In this document: piece by piece, positions 44,579-53,258 of the stretch
Position numbering within the stretch: the first letter of the stretch is position 1
How the letters are laid out: each line of letters begins with the position of its first letter
Source of the DNA: Paraglaciecola arctica BSs20135
GTDB taxonomy: Bacteria; Pseudomonadota; Gammaproteobacteria; Enterobacterales; Alteromonadaceae
Assembly (NCBI RefSeq): GCF_000314995.1
Contig: NZ_BAEO01000009.1
Location: 36,478 to 100,477, forward strand
DNA: 64,000 nt
Reading direction: 5' to 3'
Made by a program: the position numbers and the translations under genes
Notes under the pieces: generated by a model
What the model was told of the DNA's origin: nothing
The model's database searches: none
The model's input: the letters and a program-made list of their open reading frames with translations, nothing else

Positions 44579-45961
44579 TTATTTCGACTTATCACCCAAC
44601 AAAGAAAATACTGTATTGGCGATATTAGTGTTGGTATTTAGGCCGTTGAACCTTTCACTTTGACTGCCAAATGCAAATACTGGAACGTCTATTGCGGTAT
44701 GGGCACCTGTTGTCCAACCTGTTATCGTTCTTTTATCCACTATGTGTTTAGCGGCCGTGTACAAGGCTTTTTTCTGAATATTTGCTGATGTATCAGCATA
44801 AGGATTACCCTTAGAGTCTAACTGCTGCTCTTCTTGACTAGGCGCCTTAGCCTCTTTGAGTTGTGCCAGTTCTTCTGCAGTTAATGTAAAACTAAATAAC
44901 TCATCAGCGTATTCTTGAGTGATCTCAGCATCTAGCAGTTTTTCAGCAATCTTGCTGGGTGAATGTTGCATGTTTCTCAACACTTCAGGTAACCAGCTAT
45001 ATTTTCCGTCAGAACCTAAGGTAAAACCACCAGTGCTATGGTCAGCAGTAAGCACTACTAAGGTGTCGGGATGGTTAGCCACATATTCTTCCAAATATTC
45101 TAGCGTCATCGCCAGATCGCGCATTTCGCCCATTGCCGCTGCAATATCATTGCTGTGTCCGCCCCAATCAACTTGACTGGCTTCAACCAACATAAAAAAA
45201 CCTTGCTCATTTTCAATGTGCTTAATGGCAGCTTTTGTCATTGTTTTTAAACGCGAGGGGTCACTATCATCTAATGCCCAAGGTAATCCAACCTCATCAA
45301 ACAAACCAATTACCGGCTTGTCTTTTTGTAGTGTTGCTAAACCTGCATACTCGTCAATATATTGAAAACCTAGATCTTGAAATTCAGTCACTAAATTTCT
45401 ATCTTCTCGAATAAAAAATTTCCAACCACCACCTAACACAAAGTCGTAATTAGTATAATTTTCAATATAACTATCAGCAATTTCATTGTAGTTACCACGT
45501 TCGACATTATGGGCCATAAAACTTGCAGGAGTGGCATGGTTAATTTGGCTGGTTACTACCACGCCGGTTTTTTTACCTAAACTCTTGGCTCGCTCTAATA
45601 CCGTTTCTACTGGTTGTTTATTAACATCAACACCAATAGCGCCATTGTAGGTTTTGACTCCGGCAGAAAGCGCAGTGGCCCCTGCAGCAGAATCAGTCAC
45701 ATAGCCAGACACAGGGGCTGGATAGGTACTACTCATACCAACCAGAGTCCGATCAAATACCGTATCTTCAATTTCAGCAGTATTAGGATCATCATTAAAA
45801 TAGCGATAGGCACTAGTGTAGGCTGGCCCCATACCGTCACCCACAATCATAATTATATTTTTAGGGTGAGAAGGTTCAATTACCTCAACTTTACTAACTT
45901 GTGTGGCATTACAAGCTGTCACTAACAATGTCACAGCTACAACAGTAAACTTTTTCTTCAT
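44579..45961 (-). CDS. Lipoprotein alkaline phosphatase
   Basis: 460-residue PhoA-superfamily phosphomonoesterase. Lipobox L-V-T-A-C17, metal-binding start IIMIVGDGMGPAYTSAYRY, nucleophile Ser91 in YVTDSAAGATA, LVEASQVDWGGHSNDI, LVVLTADHSTGG and a final TGAHTAIDVPVFAFG with metal histidines. It releases phosphate from monoesters on the periplasmic side. AAGG precedes the ATG. It is the last gene of the receptor/glycosidase/kinase/porter run, so it probably dephosphorylates the product left after sugar removal, rather than being a general phosphate-starvation enzyme. Confidence 0.92.
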   Translation of the reverse strand: MKKKFTVVAVTLLVTACNATQVSKVEVIEPSHPKNIIMIVGDGMGPAYTSAYRYFNDDPNTAEIEDTVFDRTLVGMSSTYPAPVSGYVTDSAAGATALSAGVKTYNGAIGVDVNKQPVETVLERAKSLGKKTGVVVTSQINHATPASFMAHNVERGNYNEIADSYIENYTNYDFVLGGGWKFFIREDRNLVTEFQDLGFQYIDEYAGLATLQKDKPVIGLFDEVGLPWALDDSDPSRLKTMTKAAIKHIENEQGFFMLVEASQVDWGGHSNDIAAAMGEMRDLAMTLEYLEEYVANHPDTLVVLTADHSTGGFTLGSDGKYSWLPEVLRNMQHSPSKIAEKLLDAEITQEYADELFSFTLTAEELAQLKEAKAPSQEEQQLDSKGNPYADTSANIQKKALYTAAKHIVDKRTITGWTTGAHTAIDVPVFAFGSQSERFNGLNTNTNIANTVFSLLGDKSK

Positions 45962-46025
45962 CTTAAAACCTTATAATTAATGGTCAAAATAAACCTATAA
46001 ATGGCACACAACAGAATGTTTTAAA

Positions 46026-47351
46026 TCACTTTACAGACTTGCCCCAATTTCTAATTGCATGCCCTCGAAATGCGTAAAACAAAATGTACAAATAACAAGG
46101 CAAACCAATAAAATAGGCATATTGAATATCACCTATTTCATGAGATATTTTTCCAAACAATAATGGCAAAATCGCGCCACCAGATATGCCCATTATAAGT
46201 AGAGCAGATCCCTGTGCGGTATAGTTGCCAAGTCCTTTCAATGCTAATGGCCATACTGAAGGCCACACTAGTGCGTGGGCCAGCCCCATTAAGGCAACAA
46301 ACGTAATTGAATTAGGTATGAGTGGTAAGCCGCTCCATCCCCACAAAATAGCAGCTAGCCAAGTGGATTCAGTTGATGACAATACAATTCCAAAAATGCA
46401 AATGCAGCCAGCAATACCTGAGCCTATCAAAGCCTTTTGTTGAGAAATAAATCGCGGTATACAGCTGACGCCAATTAAGTAGCCTACCACCATAAATACC
46501 ATAGTGTAAGAGGTCAATCCGGCAAAATTATCCACTCCCAATGACGCACCATAAAGCCCAATGGTATCCCCAGCGATCACTTCGACACCGACGTAGAAGA
46601 ACAATGCAATTGCGCCTAACACTGTTTGCGGGAAGTGTAATATAGAGGTTTTAGTGGCGCTTTCTTCCGAACTAACAGCGGAGAACTCAATCTCGGGTAA
46701 AGGGGTATATTTGACCAAAACGATTAATGAAGCCAGCGCAATGGCCATCACAATATAAGGAACAATCAGCTTATGTGAAAGCTCAGTGACACGTTGATTT
46801 TTAGCTATCTCGTCTAAGCCGGCCATAGTGCTGGCAGAAATATCCCCCATATCAGCTAAAATTAGCGTGGTAAATAATATAGGCACTAATACCCCAGCGC
46901 TTTTATTCACTAAACCCATGATACTGATGCGCATCGCCGCGCTTTCTTCTGGGCCCAGATAAACAATATAGGGATTAGAGGCTGTTTGTAGAATAGTTAA
47001 TCCAGCAGCCAACACAAATAGCGCCACCAGAAAGAACATAAAGTTAGCGCTTATTGCCGCAGGTATATGTAACAGTGCACCCAATGCCATAATAGCGAGT
47101 CCGATGGCCATACCATTTCTATAACCTGTTTTTTTAAGGATAATCGACATAGGCAAGGCCATAACCGTATAGGCGATATAAAAAGAAAAGGTCACAAATA
47201 AGGCTTCAAATTCATTTAAATCACAGACTATCTGCAAAAATGGAATGAGTGAACCATTGAGCCATGTGACAAACCCAAAGATGAAAAAAAGTATGCCAAC
47301 AACAAGCATTGGAACAAATGTACTCTGACTCTTTACTGCTGACTGATGCAT
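46026..47351 (-). CDS. FHS-family sugar:proton symporter (GluP/NagP-like)
   Basis: 441-residue major-facilitator protein with 12 hydrophobic segments, of the fucose/glucose/galactose permease group (GILFFIFGFVTWLNGSLIPFLQ at the first helix, the PMSIILKKTGYRNGM loop, the TASNPYIVYLGPEESAAMRIS segment). Relatives in Alteromonadales transport N-acetylglucosamine next to a BadF-type kinase. AAAGG precedes the ATG. Gene order kinase, porter, phosphatase places it in the amino-sugar locus; the sugar is inferred. Confidence 0.88.
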   Translation of the reverse strand: MHQSAVKSQSTFVPMLVVGILFFIFGFVTWLNGSLIPFLQIVCDLNEFEALFVTFSFYIAYTVMALPMSIILKKTGYRNGMAIGLAIMALGALLHIPAAISANFMFFLVALFVLAAGLTILQTASNPYIVYLGPEESAAMRISIMGLVNKSAGVLVPILFTTLILADMGDISASTMAGLDEIAKNQRVTELSHKLIVPYIVMAIALASLIVLVKYTPLPEIEFSAVSSEESATKTSILHFPQTVLGAIALFFYVGVEVIAGDTIGLYGASLGVDNFAGLTSYTMVFMVVGYLIGVSCIPRFISQQKALIGSGIAGCICIFGIVLSSTESTWLAAILWGWSGLPLIPNSITFVALMGLAHALVWPSVWPLALKGLGNYTAQGSALLIMGISGGAILPLLFGKISHEIGDIQYAYFIGLPCYLYILFYAFRGHAIRNWGKSVK

Positions 47352-47450
47352 ATTATTTAACCTTTATTAGTGATTAACATGGCGATTAATTTGGTGATTA
47401 ATTTTCTTGTTTGAAAAACCCTAAGACCTTTTATCCAGCTAGATCTAACT

Positions 47451-48461
47451 TCAAAATGTCCCTACAGTGCGACTAAGCTGGCTTTGTTGCCTTGCAAACA
47501 ACACGGCCCCCACTTCAGGCGGAGAGAGAGGCTTAGATAATTGGCTTTTTATGCCATCATCTAACCAAGGTAATAATGAGGGACCCAAGCCACCAATAAG
47601 TGAGATACGGGGTGGTTTGGTGTCTATGAGCCTAAGGCCCATATCACTGATATACTTCGCACCTTCTTGCGCAATAGCAATTGCGGTTTTGTCTTGTGCA
47701 TTTGCGGCGGTGAACACTGTTGATGATAATTGAGCAAAAAATGAAGCCGATTTTCCGACCACTTGTTCCACTACTTCCTGTTCGTTTTTTGCCTTGAGTT
47801 GCTTTAAGACAAGCTCTACTAATTGTGTCGGGCCAGCAATATTATCCAAGGTCAGTAAAACTTGCTCTATTGCTTTTAAGCCAAACCAAGCTCCGCTGCC
47901 TTTATCACCTTGAGGAAACCCATGGCCACCTAAAATACTGGTCTTGCCATCAACATAAGAAAAGCCGCAGGTTCCCGTTCCCGTTACGATAACAGCACCA
48001 TCGCTGCCGTTATGAGCTCCCATACTCGCAATCAACAAATCTGTCGCTAAATATATGCTTTTAAAGGGGTGTCGCCAGGCCATGATATTTTGGTAGTGGC
48101 TAGGAATATTGACCCCAGCCAAGCCCATGCCTACGACTAACTCACCTAACACTTTGGCATCCATTCCTGCATCTTGTACTGCCATAAGCGCAGAGTTTTC
48201 GATTGACTGAATGGCTTCTTCTAAACCATATACGGGATTGCCGGGCCCAGACACACCTACTCCCAGAATGTCATTATTGTTAGACATCAAAACGGCTTTA
48301 CATTTTGTGCCACCTCCATCGATGCCTAAAAATAAGGGTTGTTCTGAAGGCTTTTGTTGAGCTGAAGGCTCTTTACCCGCTGAAGGCTCTCTTCCCGCTG
48401 ATGGCTCTCTTCCCGCTGATGGCTCTTGTCCCGCTAATTGGTTTTTAATCACGTTTCCCAC
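47451..48461 (-). CDS. BadF/BadG-family sugar kinase, probable N-acetylglucosamine kinase
   Basis: 336 residues. ATPase motifs of the actin-fold kinase family are present: phosphate-1 LFLGIDGGGTKCKAVL, VVGMGLAGVN, ATDLLIASMGAHNG, IVTGTGTCGFSY and GGHGFPQGDKGSGAWFG. This type phosphorylates N-acetylglucosamine in many Alteromonadales. It begins at a GTG two bases after the glycosidase gene's stop. The first 42 residues are an added tail made of six-residue repeats (EPSAGR/K/Q), encoded by an 18-bp tandem repeat (48364-48435); the fold proper starts at LFLGIDGGG. Confidence 0.87.
   Translation of the reverse strand: MGNVIKNQLAGQEPSAGREPSAGREPSAGKEPSAQQKPSEQPLFLGIDGGGTKCKAVLMSNNNDILGVGVSGPGNPVYGLEEAIQSIENSALMAVQDAGMDAKVLGELVVGMGLAGVNIPSHYQNIMAWRHPFKSIYLATDLLIASMGAHNGSDGAVIVTGTGTCGFSYVDGKTSILGGHGFPQGDKGSGAWFGLKAIEQVLLTLDNIAGPTQLVELVLKQLKAKNEQEVVEQVVGKSASFFAQLSSTVFTAANAQDKTAIAIAQEGAKYISDMGLRLIDTKPPRISLIGGLGPSLLPWLDDGIKSQLSKPLSPPEVGAVLFARQQSQLSRTVGTF
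48364..48435. repeat. Four 18-bp tandem repeats in the sugar-kinase gene
   Basis: Units at 48364, 48382, 48400 and 48418 share a GA(A/T)GGCTCT...CCCGCT pattern with few differences. Each codes for six residues, giving a Glu-Pro-Ser-Ala-Gly-rich N-terminal tail. Because the unit is a multiple of three, copy changes alter tail length without shifting the frame. Confidence 0.85.
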
Positions 48462-48463
48462 TT

Positions 48464-50101
48464 TTATACCTTCTTTACAGCAATAAATAACAGCGCTTCT
48501 GCCACAGCTCGCTCTCCATTTGTGTCTGACGGTTTTCCAGTATTTTCACCTTCAATCACCATCACACTCGATCCTCCGCCATCAAGGTTAATCGCTTTAA
48601 CCGCGCCAAGATCTTTCATAATGTCAGCCATTTCCGACACTGATGCACCAATGCTTAGTAGTGGGTCACGTCCGTACACCACCACAAAAAACACTGTGCC
48701 TAAATCAGTGATCCCAACAGCGGTTCTGGGATGCCTTTGTAACACCCAATTTTGATAGAAATTCACTCTGCTGTTGTCTGCTTGTTGGATTTGACTAATT
48801 TCGTCTCTGCTATCAACTGCCGCAGAGCCAATATTGACAGGCGCAATATCCCAGCCTTGTTGAGCACGCTGGGTAACTTGGGTTTTGCCGCCACTTAACA
48901 GCGTTGGGCCACCATTTATGATGTATATGCCCTTTTCCAAAACCACTTCACCAGCATCACTCCAGATACGTTGCGAAGTACTGACACTTGAAGTTGATTT
49001 GACCATTTGTTTTAGAATGTTTAGATATTTGCCAGATGCACTGACTAATCTATGCCCTTTAGGTAAAACAGCATAAGTAGCTGGCGGAGTAAAATAGACC
49101 TTGTTATCTTGATCTAAAAAGAACCGGAATGTCTGTTGCTCCTTCAAAACAACCTCAAGATTTCCAAAATAATGATTGTAGATAATTATTTCGTCTTGCT
49201 CAGAGCACACATAATCGTGGATAGCTGCAACAATTTTGTCGCCATGGTGCTGGCCACAATTAAAAATTTTACCCGCTTGTCGATTAATACCGCTTATTTG
49301 AAATTGCTGGTCATCAATCCGCATTTCTAAATTGCTATGTACATTTTCTAATATGTCTAGCGACAAAGCCGGTGTATTACGCAGCAACAAAGCAGGTCTG
49401 CCGTTTACTGCTTCACTCACTAAGGTGCCGTCAACCACTGCTATTCCTGCGGGATCACCCACTAGCCCTTGATGTGATTGATAAGCAAAAAAGCCGCCAT
49501 TAACTGCGGCAATCGCGGCATTTTGCTGAGCTATTTTTGACGTTTTCTGAATATCTAACACACTGTCATTCCCTAAGGCTGAAATGACTTGGCCCGAGAA
49601 TAAACTGGGCTGTAATTTAAGTATGCTGATTTGTTGTTTGCCTGCCCCAGCACTTCTTTGGGTACTGTGAGTTGGCTTAAAATGTATGCCAATATCATCA
49701 AGCTCTGCTTGCATTTTTTGTGCTTGTAGCAAAGTGTCAAATTGGCCAAAGGTCACGAGTTGACCTAAAGCGTTACCGTTAGGTCCCTTTTCAACTGGCT
49801 TAATAACAGCGATAAGCTGAGGTAATTTGTTAGGTAAATTGCCGCCAGTTGTGTTGAATTTTTCAAGTTTTTGTTTTAATAAATTTGCCGTTTCTATTGA
49901 AACAACCGCACTGCTCAAAACAAAGTAGCCACTAGCTTGACCTTTGTTTATTTGAAAATGACTTAATCCCGGAACAAGTAATTGTTGTTGGGACTGCTGT
50001 AAATTAAGTTCTTTGCCAAAATATGAAGATGTTGAGCAAGCACTAATAAATATTGTACTTGTAAACAGAACAACTCTGGTTAAAAGACGTAATGAAAACA
50101 T
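48464..50101 (-). CDS. Lipoprotein phosphodiester glycosidase (NAGPA family) with SPOR-like domain
   Basis: 545 residues. A lipobox (I-S-A-C) ends the signal peptide. Residues about 50-155 include a SPOR-like segment (VTFGQFDTLLQAQKMQAELDDIGI). The C-terminal half is the phosphodiester glycosidase domain: IAAVNGGFFAYQ, GDPAGIAVVDGTLVSE, RTAVGITDLGTVFFVVVYGR and NLDGGGSSVMVIEG. The animal homologue removes N-acetylglucosamine from GlcNAc-1-phospho-6-mannose diesters; bacterial members cleave sugar-1-phosphodiesters. ATG at 50101 is preferred over a TTG two codons earlier. It lies between the TonB receptor and the sugar kinase. Confidence 0.88.
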   Translation of the reverse strand: MFSLRLLTRVVLFTSTIFISACSTSSYFGKELNLQQSQQQLLVPGLSHFQINKGQASGYFVLSSAVVSIETANLLKQKLEKFNTTGGNLPNKLPQLIAVIKPVEKGPNGNALGQLVTFGQFDTLLQAQKMQAELDDIGIHFKPTHSTQRSAGAGKQQISILKLQPSLFSGQVISALGNDSVLDIQKTSKIAQQNAAIAAVNGGFFAYQSHQGLVGDPAGIAVVDGTLVSEAVNGRPALLLRNTPALSLDILENVHSNLEMRIDDQQFQISGINRQAGKIFNCGQHHGDKIVAAIHDYVCSEQDEIIIYNHYFGNLEVVLKEQQTFRFFLDQDNKVYFTPPATYAVLPKGHRLVSASGKYLNILKQMVKSTSSVSTSQRIWSDAGEVVLEKGIYIINGGPTLLSGGKTQVTQRAQQGWDIAPVNIGSAAVDSRDEISQIQQADNSRVNFYQNWVLQRHPRTAVGITDLGTVFFVVVYGRDPLLSIGASVSEMADIMKDLGAVKAINLDGGGSSVMVIEGENTGKPSDTNGERAVAEALLFIAVKKV

Positions 50102-50163
50102 GTTCAATAACTCTGTTGGTAAAAAGTAAAAATAGTCAGAAATGACTTAATTATTTGGTAGGA

Positions 50164-50197
50164 AAATAAAGGAGCGCCTTAGGGCACTCCTTTATTT
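50164..50197 (-). terminator. Strong hairpin between the TonB receptor and glycosidase genes
   Basis: Perfect 11-bp stem AAATAAAGGAG/CTCCTTTATTT with an inner GCC/GGC pair, 18 bases past the receptor stop codon. It is palindromic with A/T-rich flanks and can terminate or attenuate the transcript, so the downstream genes may be expressed at a lower level than the receptor. Confidence 0.85.
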
Positions 50198-50214
50198 AAA
50201 CTCACACTAGGTTT

Positions 50215-52938
50215 TTAGAATGAGTATCGAGCACCCACTACAAATCTTCTATCAATTTGTGCAAGATCGTAAGGAGTATTTTGCACCGAACGATTCACTT
50301 CTTGTTCACTTAGAAGATTCAATCCTTGCACTTGCAGTTGCAATGCTTCAGTTACATTGTAACTCGCTGAGAAATCAAGCTGTCCGTAGTCTTCTTGCCA
50401 TTGTGGGATCCCAGCAGTTGAAGAAAAAGCAACCAAATATCCATCTCTCCAAGTATAAGACATACGCGCATTAAAGTTTTCGATATCATAATACACAGCA
50501 AGGTTATAACTGCTTTCAGAAAGACCAGGTAAACCTGAGTTTCTTACGTCACCCTCATCAGAATATTGAGCTGCACTGTCAATAAGGGTGTAGTTAGCAA
50601 GCAAACCAAAATCTTCCAAAGATTCACTTATAAAACCAAGTCTAGATTGATAAGCCAATTCAATACCTGTGATTGTCGCCGCAACACCATTAGCAGGTTG
50701 TGTAAAGATGATAGGTCCACTAACCATGACACCATCACTTTGTCTTGGGAACTCTCTAGTTTCGGTGGTTGAAGAGGTATCTATAAATCCATCTAAGTCT
50801 TTATAAAAGATATTGATTGCCGCAACCGCTTCGCTAGTAAAATACCATTCAAAGCCAATGTCGTAGTTGTCAGCGGTAAAAGGTTGTAGATCAGGGTTAC
50901 CTCTACTACCACGACCGCCACCAGCATCAATACCATTAAAGCTTTCGAATGCCGCTAGTTCACCCAAGGCAGGTCGAGTTAAACTTTTAAAATAAGCAGT
51001 ACGAATAACCATATCGTCGTTCAGCGCATAACGTAGATTTATATTAGGCAGCACTTCTTGATAATCACTTTCCAAAGTAACAGGGGTAAACGCATCTGGA
51101 TCAGATGAATCAGTTGTTGCCTGTGAACCAATGGTTTGATCGGTTTTAACAAAGCGAAGGCCGGTACTAAAGGTAAGATCGTCACTCACTTCGATGTTTG
51201 CTTGAGCATAAACCGCTAAGGTTTTTTCTTGCAATTCAAAGCTATTAATAAGTGCAAAAGGTTCGTTTACATCTGCCGTCATGCCATCAATAAGCGAGCC
51301 ATCAGCATTAAAGTAAGCTGCAAAAGCTTTGCTTGGATCAGCACCAATTAAAGTTGATGGCGCAAAACCAGCTCCATCTACTTCAAACCTATCTAAAGGA
51401 GTATAAACATCAGCTAAAGTAGGTATATCAGTACGACGATTAAGAGGCGTTACTCCATCAGCTAGAAAATTAGCGGCTCTGAGGTTAGTTCTAGATTGTG
51501 TTTGTTCTAACTCTCTGTCGGTATAACGTAAGCCAAAATCGACTTTCATCAAATCGCCATTATCGTAATCAAAATCGAATTTGTAGGTATTGTTAGAATC
51601 TTTTCTTTCTAATGGACGACGAATAAATACATTCACCACAAATTCTTCAGGATTGCTGGCAAAGTCAGTTCCGCTGGTTGACCATTCAAGATATTTATCT
51701 CGCATAATATAACTAACGTCGGCGGGGTAAAAATTACCATCATCTGCCATTCTTCTAAACGAAAACAGATCATTGCTGTCAGATTTTTCGCGGCTAAAAT
51801 GACCAATGTAAGGAGAGAAAGTCAGACTATCTGAAAGATGCCAATCGGCACTAAGAGTGAACTGTTTAACGTCTTCATTAATTATCGACTGTCTTGCGCC
51901 AACACGTTGTTGTACACCCGTTAAAGTGGCCTGTGTTGCAACCCCATTTTCGATTACTACATTGTTCACTGCGGTAATGTTACTTTCAGAAGGGGCATCA
52001 AGAATAGTTTCTACTCGGTCGCCGTCAATACTACCCATCAAGGCGCCAAATTTAATATCTAAGTCGTCATTAGGTCGCCATTGCAAACCTAACACCGCAC
52101 CTAGAGTTTCTCTTTGCTCTGAGGTATAGCCAAAACTTTCTATTCGTGGGTATAAAGCATCAAGTTCTTCTTGAGTTGCACCACCGGGCTCACCAACAGC
52201 AGGTCCCTTCCAAACAGCAGATAAAGGTGTATGGCTGCTGCCACGTACTTCATTGTTTTGCATAGCGGTATCTGAATATACTACCGCAGCATTAACGCCA
52301 AAGGTATCATTCCAATTGTGGTTAAAAACCATTGAAGCTTTAGGGCTGTTTTCACCAGCATTTTCACTGTAATTATTGTAAACAGACACGTTAAATACTT
52401 GTTCTTTGGTCGAAAGTGGATCAGGTGTCGACAAAGAAACACTACCAGCAATACCACCTTCAACTTGATCGGCAGTCACTGATTTAGAAATTTCTACACT
52501 ATTAAATAACTCTGCAGGGAAAATTTCAAAAGAGAAACCACGCGTACCTTCACTACCACCAGCCAACATACCGTTAACTTCTGTTGAGGTAAATTCTGGC
52601 CCTAGCCCCCTGAGGTTGATAGCAGAACCTTCGCCTGTTGGGTTACGATTCAATGTTACCCCTGGGACTCGTTGTAGCGCCTCTGATAGGTTCGCTTCTG
52701 GAAACTTACCGATGTCTTCAGCTGTAATAACATCAACAACTTTGTTCGAAAATCTCTTTTGATTAAGTGATTTTAATAAGCTACCACGAACACCTGTAAT
52801 GGTTATGGCTTCAATATCACCTTCACTTGATTCTTGAGCGTAAAGGTTAGCCGAAGCGCCACTTAGTAGGCCTAAGATAACGGCTGTAGAAATTTTACTG
52901 AGTTTCTTTTGTTTGGAATTAACAATTGTTCTGTGCAT
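50215..52938 (-). CDS. TonB-dependent receptor, carbohydrate type (TIGR01782-like)
   Basis: 907 residues. A signal peptide (A-N-L-Y-A) precedes IEAITITGVRGSLLKSLNQKR, then a plug with VVDVITAEDIGKFPEANLSEALQRVPGV, NLRGLGPEFTSTEVNG and VEGGIAGSVSL, then a large barrel ending in RFVVGARYSF. This layout is that of the receptor subfamily that imports sugars and oligosaccharides in Alteromonadales and Caulobacter/Xanthomonas relatives. GAGGAAAATTC precedes the ATG. It is the first gene of the phosphodiester-glycan locus and lies just downstream of a perfect palindrome likely bound by the divergent ROK regulator. Confidence 0.92.
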   Translation of the reverse strand: MHRTIVNSKQKKLSKISTAVILGLLSGASANLYAQESSEGDIEAITITGVRGSLLKSLNQKRFSNKVVDVITAEDIGKFPEANLSEALQRVPGVTLNRNPTGEGSAINLRGLGPEFTSTEVNGMLAGGSEGTRGFSFEIFPAELFNSVEISKSVTADQVEGGIAGSVSLSTPDPLSTKEQVFNVSVYNNYSENAGENSPKASMVFNHNWNDTFGVNAAVVYSDTAMQNNEVRGSSHTPLSAVWKGPAVGEPGGATQEELDALYPRIESFGYTSEQRETLGAVLGLQWRPNDDLDIKFGALMGSIDGDRVETILDAPSESNITAVNNVVIENGVATQATLTGVQQRVGARQSIINEDVKQFTLSADWHLSDSLTFSPYIGHFSREKSDSNDLFSFRRMADDGNFYPADVSYIMRDKYLEWSTSGTDFASNPEEFVVNVFIRRPLERKDSNNTYKFDFDYDNGDLMKVDFGLRYTDRELEQTQSRTNLRAANFLADGVTPLNRRTDIPTLADVYTPLDRFEVDGAGFAPSTLIGADPSKAFAAYFNADGSLIDGMTADVNEPFALINSFELQEKTLAVYAQANIEVSDDLTFSTGLRFVKTDQTIGSQATTDSSDPDAFTPVTLESDYQEVLPNINLRYALNDDMVIRTAYFKSLTRPALGELAAFESFNGIDAGGGRGSRGNPDLQPFTADNYDIGFEWYFTSEAVAAINIFYKDLDGFIDTSSTTETREFPRQSDGVMVSGPIIFTQPANGVAATITGIELAYQSRLGFISESLEDFGLLANYTLIDSAAQYSDEGDVRNSGLPGLSESSYNLAVYYDIENFNARMSYTWRDGYLVAFSSTAGIPQWQEDYGQLDFSASYNVTEALQLQVQGLNLLSEQEVNRSVQNTPYDLAQIDRRFVVGARYSF

Positions 52939-53258
52939 GAATTTTCCTCAACATTGTAGTGTGTTTTTATAATTAAGTACCACGTCGGTACTTAAACTAA
53001 CTACGAGGCCAATAATTGTCAACCATTAAATCACACATCAGTACTTATTAGTTGTAACCACATACATTAGCTTTAATAAATCTCTTATTTATCAGTTTGT
53101 TATAATTACGACTTATTGGTTAATTCTCATAGAAGTATAAAATATCAATATTTAAATATCATTGTGGTAATTAAATTTACTAGTTGTTATTCTAACCAAT
53201 GACTTGTAATGATTGGTGTCCTTGGCATATATCATCCAAGTCATTTAAGGAGATAAAG
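52939..53258. other. Divergent regulatory region, 320 bases
   Basis: Separates the TonB receptor gene (minus) from the ROK regulator gene (plus). It holds the palindrome listed separately and an AT-rich stretch (53090-53200). The ROK gene's AAGGAG site is at 53247-53252. Promoter boxes cannot be assigned with confidence. Confidence 0.5.
52973..52995 (-). promoter_or_regulatory. Perfect 23-bp palindrome, probable ROK-regulator operator
   Basis: Arms TTAAGTACC and GGTACTTAA (9 of 9) separated by five bases, 35 bases upstream of the TonB receptor ATG. A related half-site (GTACTTA) occurs near 53041. The adjacent divergent ROK gene is the natural candidate to bind here. No other element of this quality is in the 320-base region. 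Confidence 0.75.
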
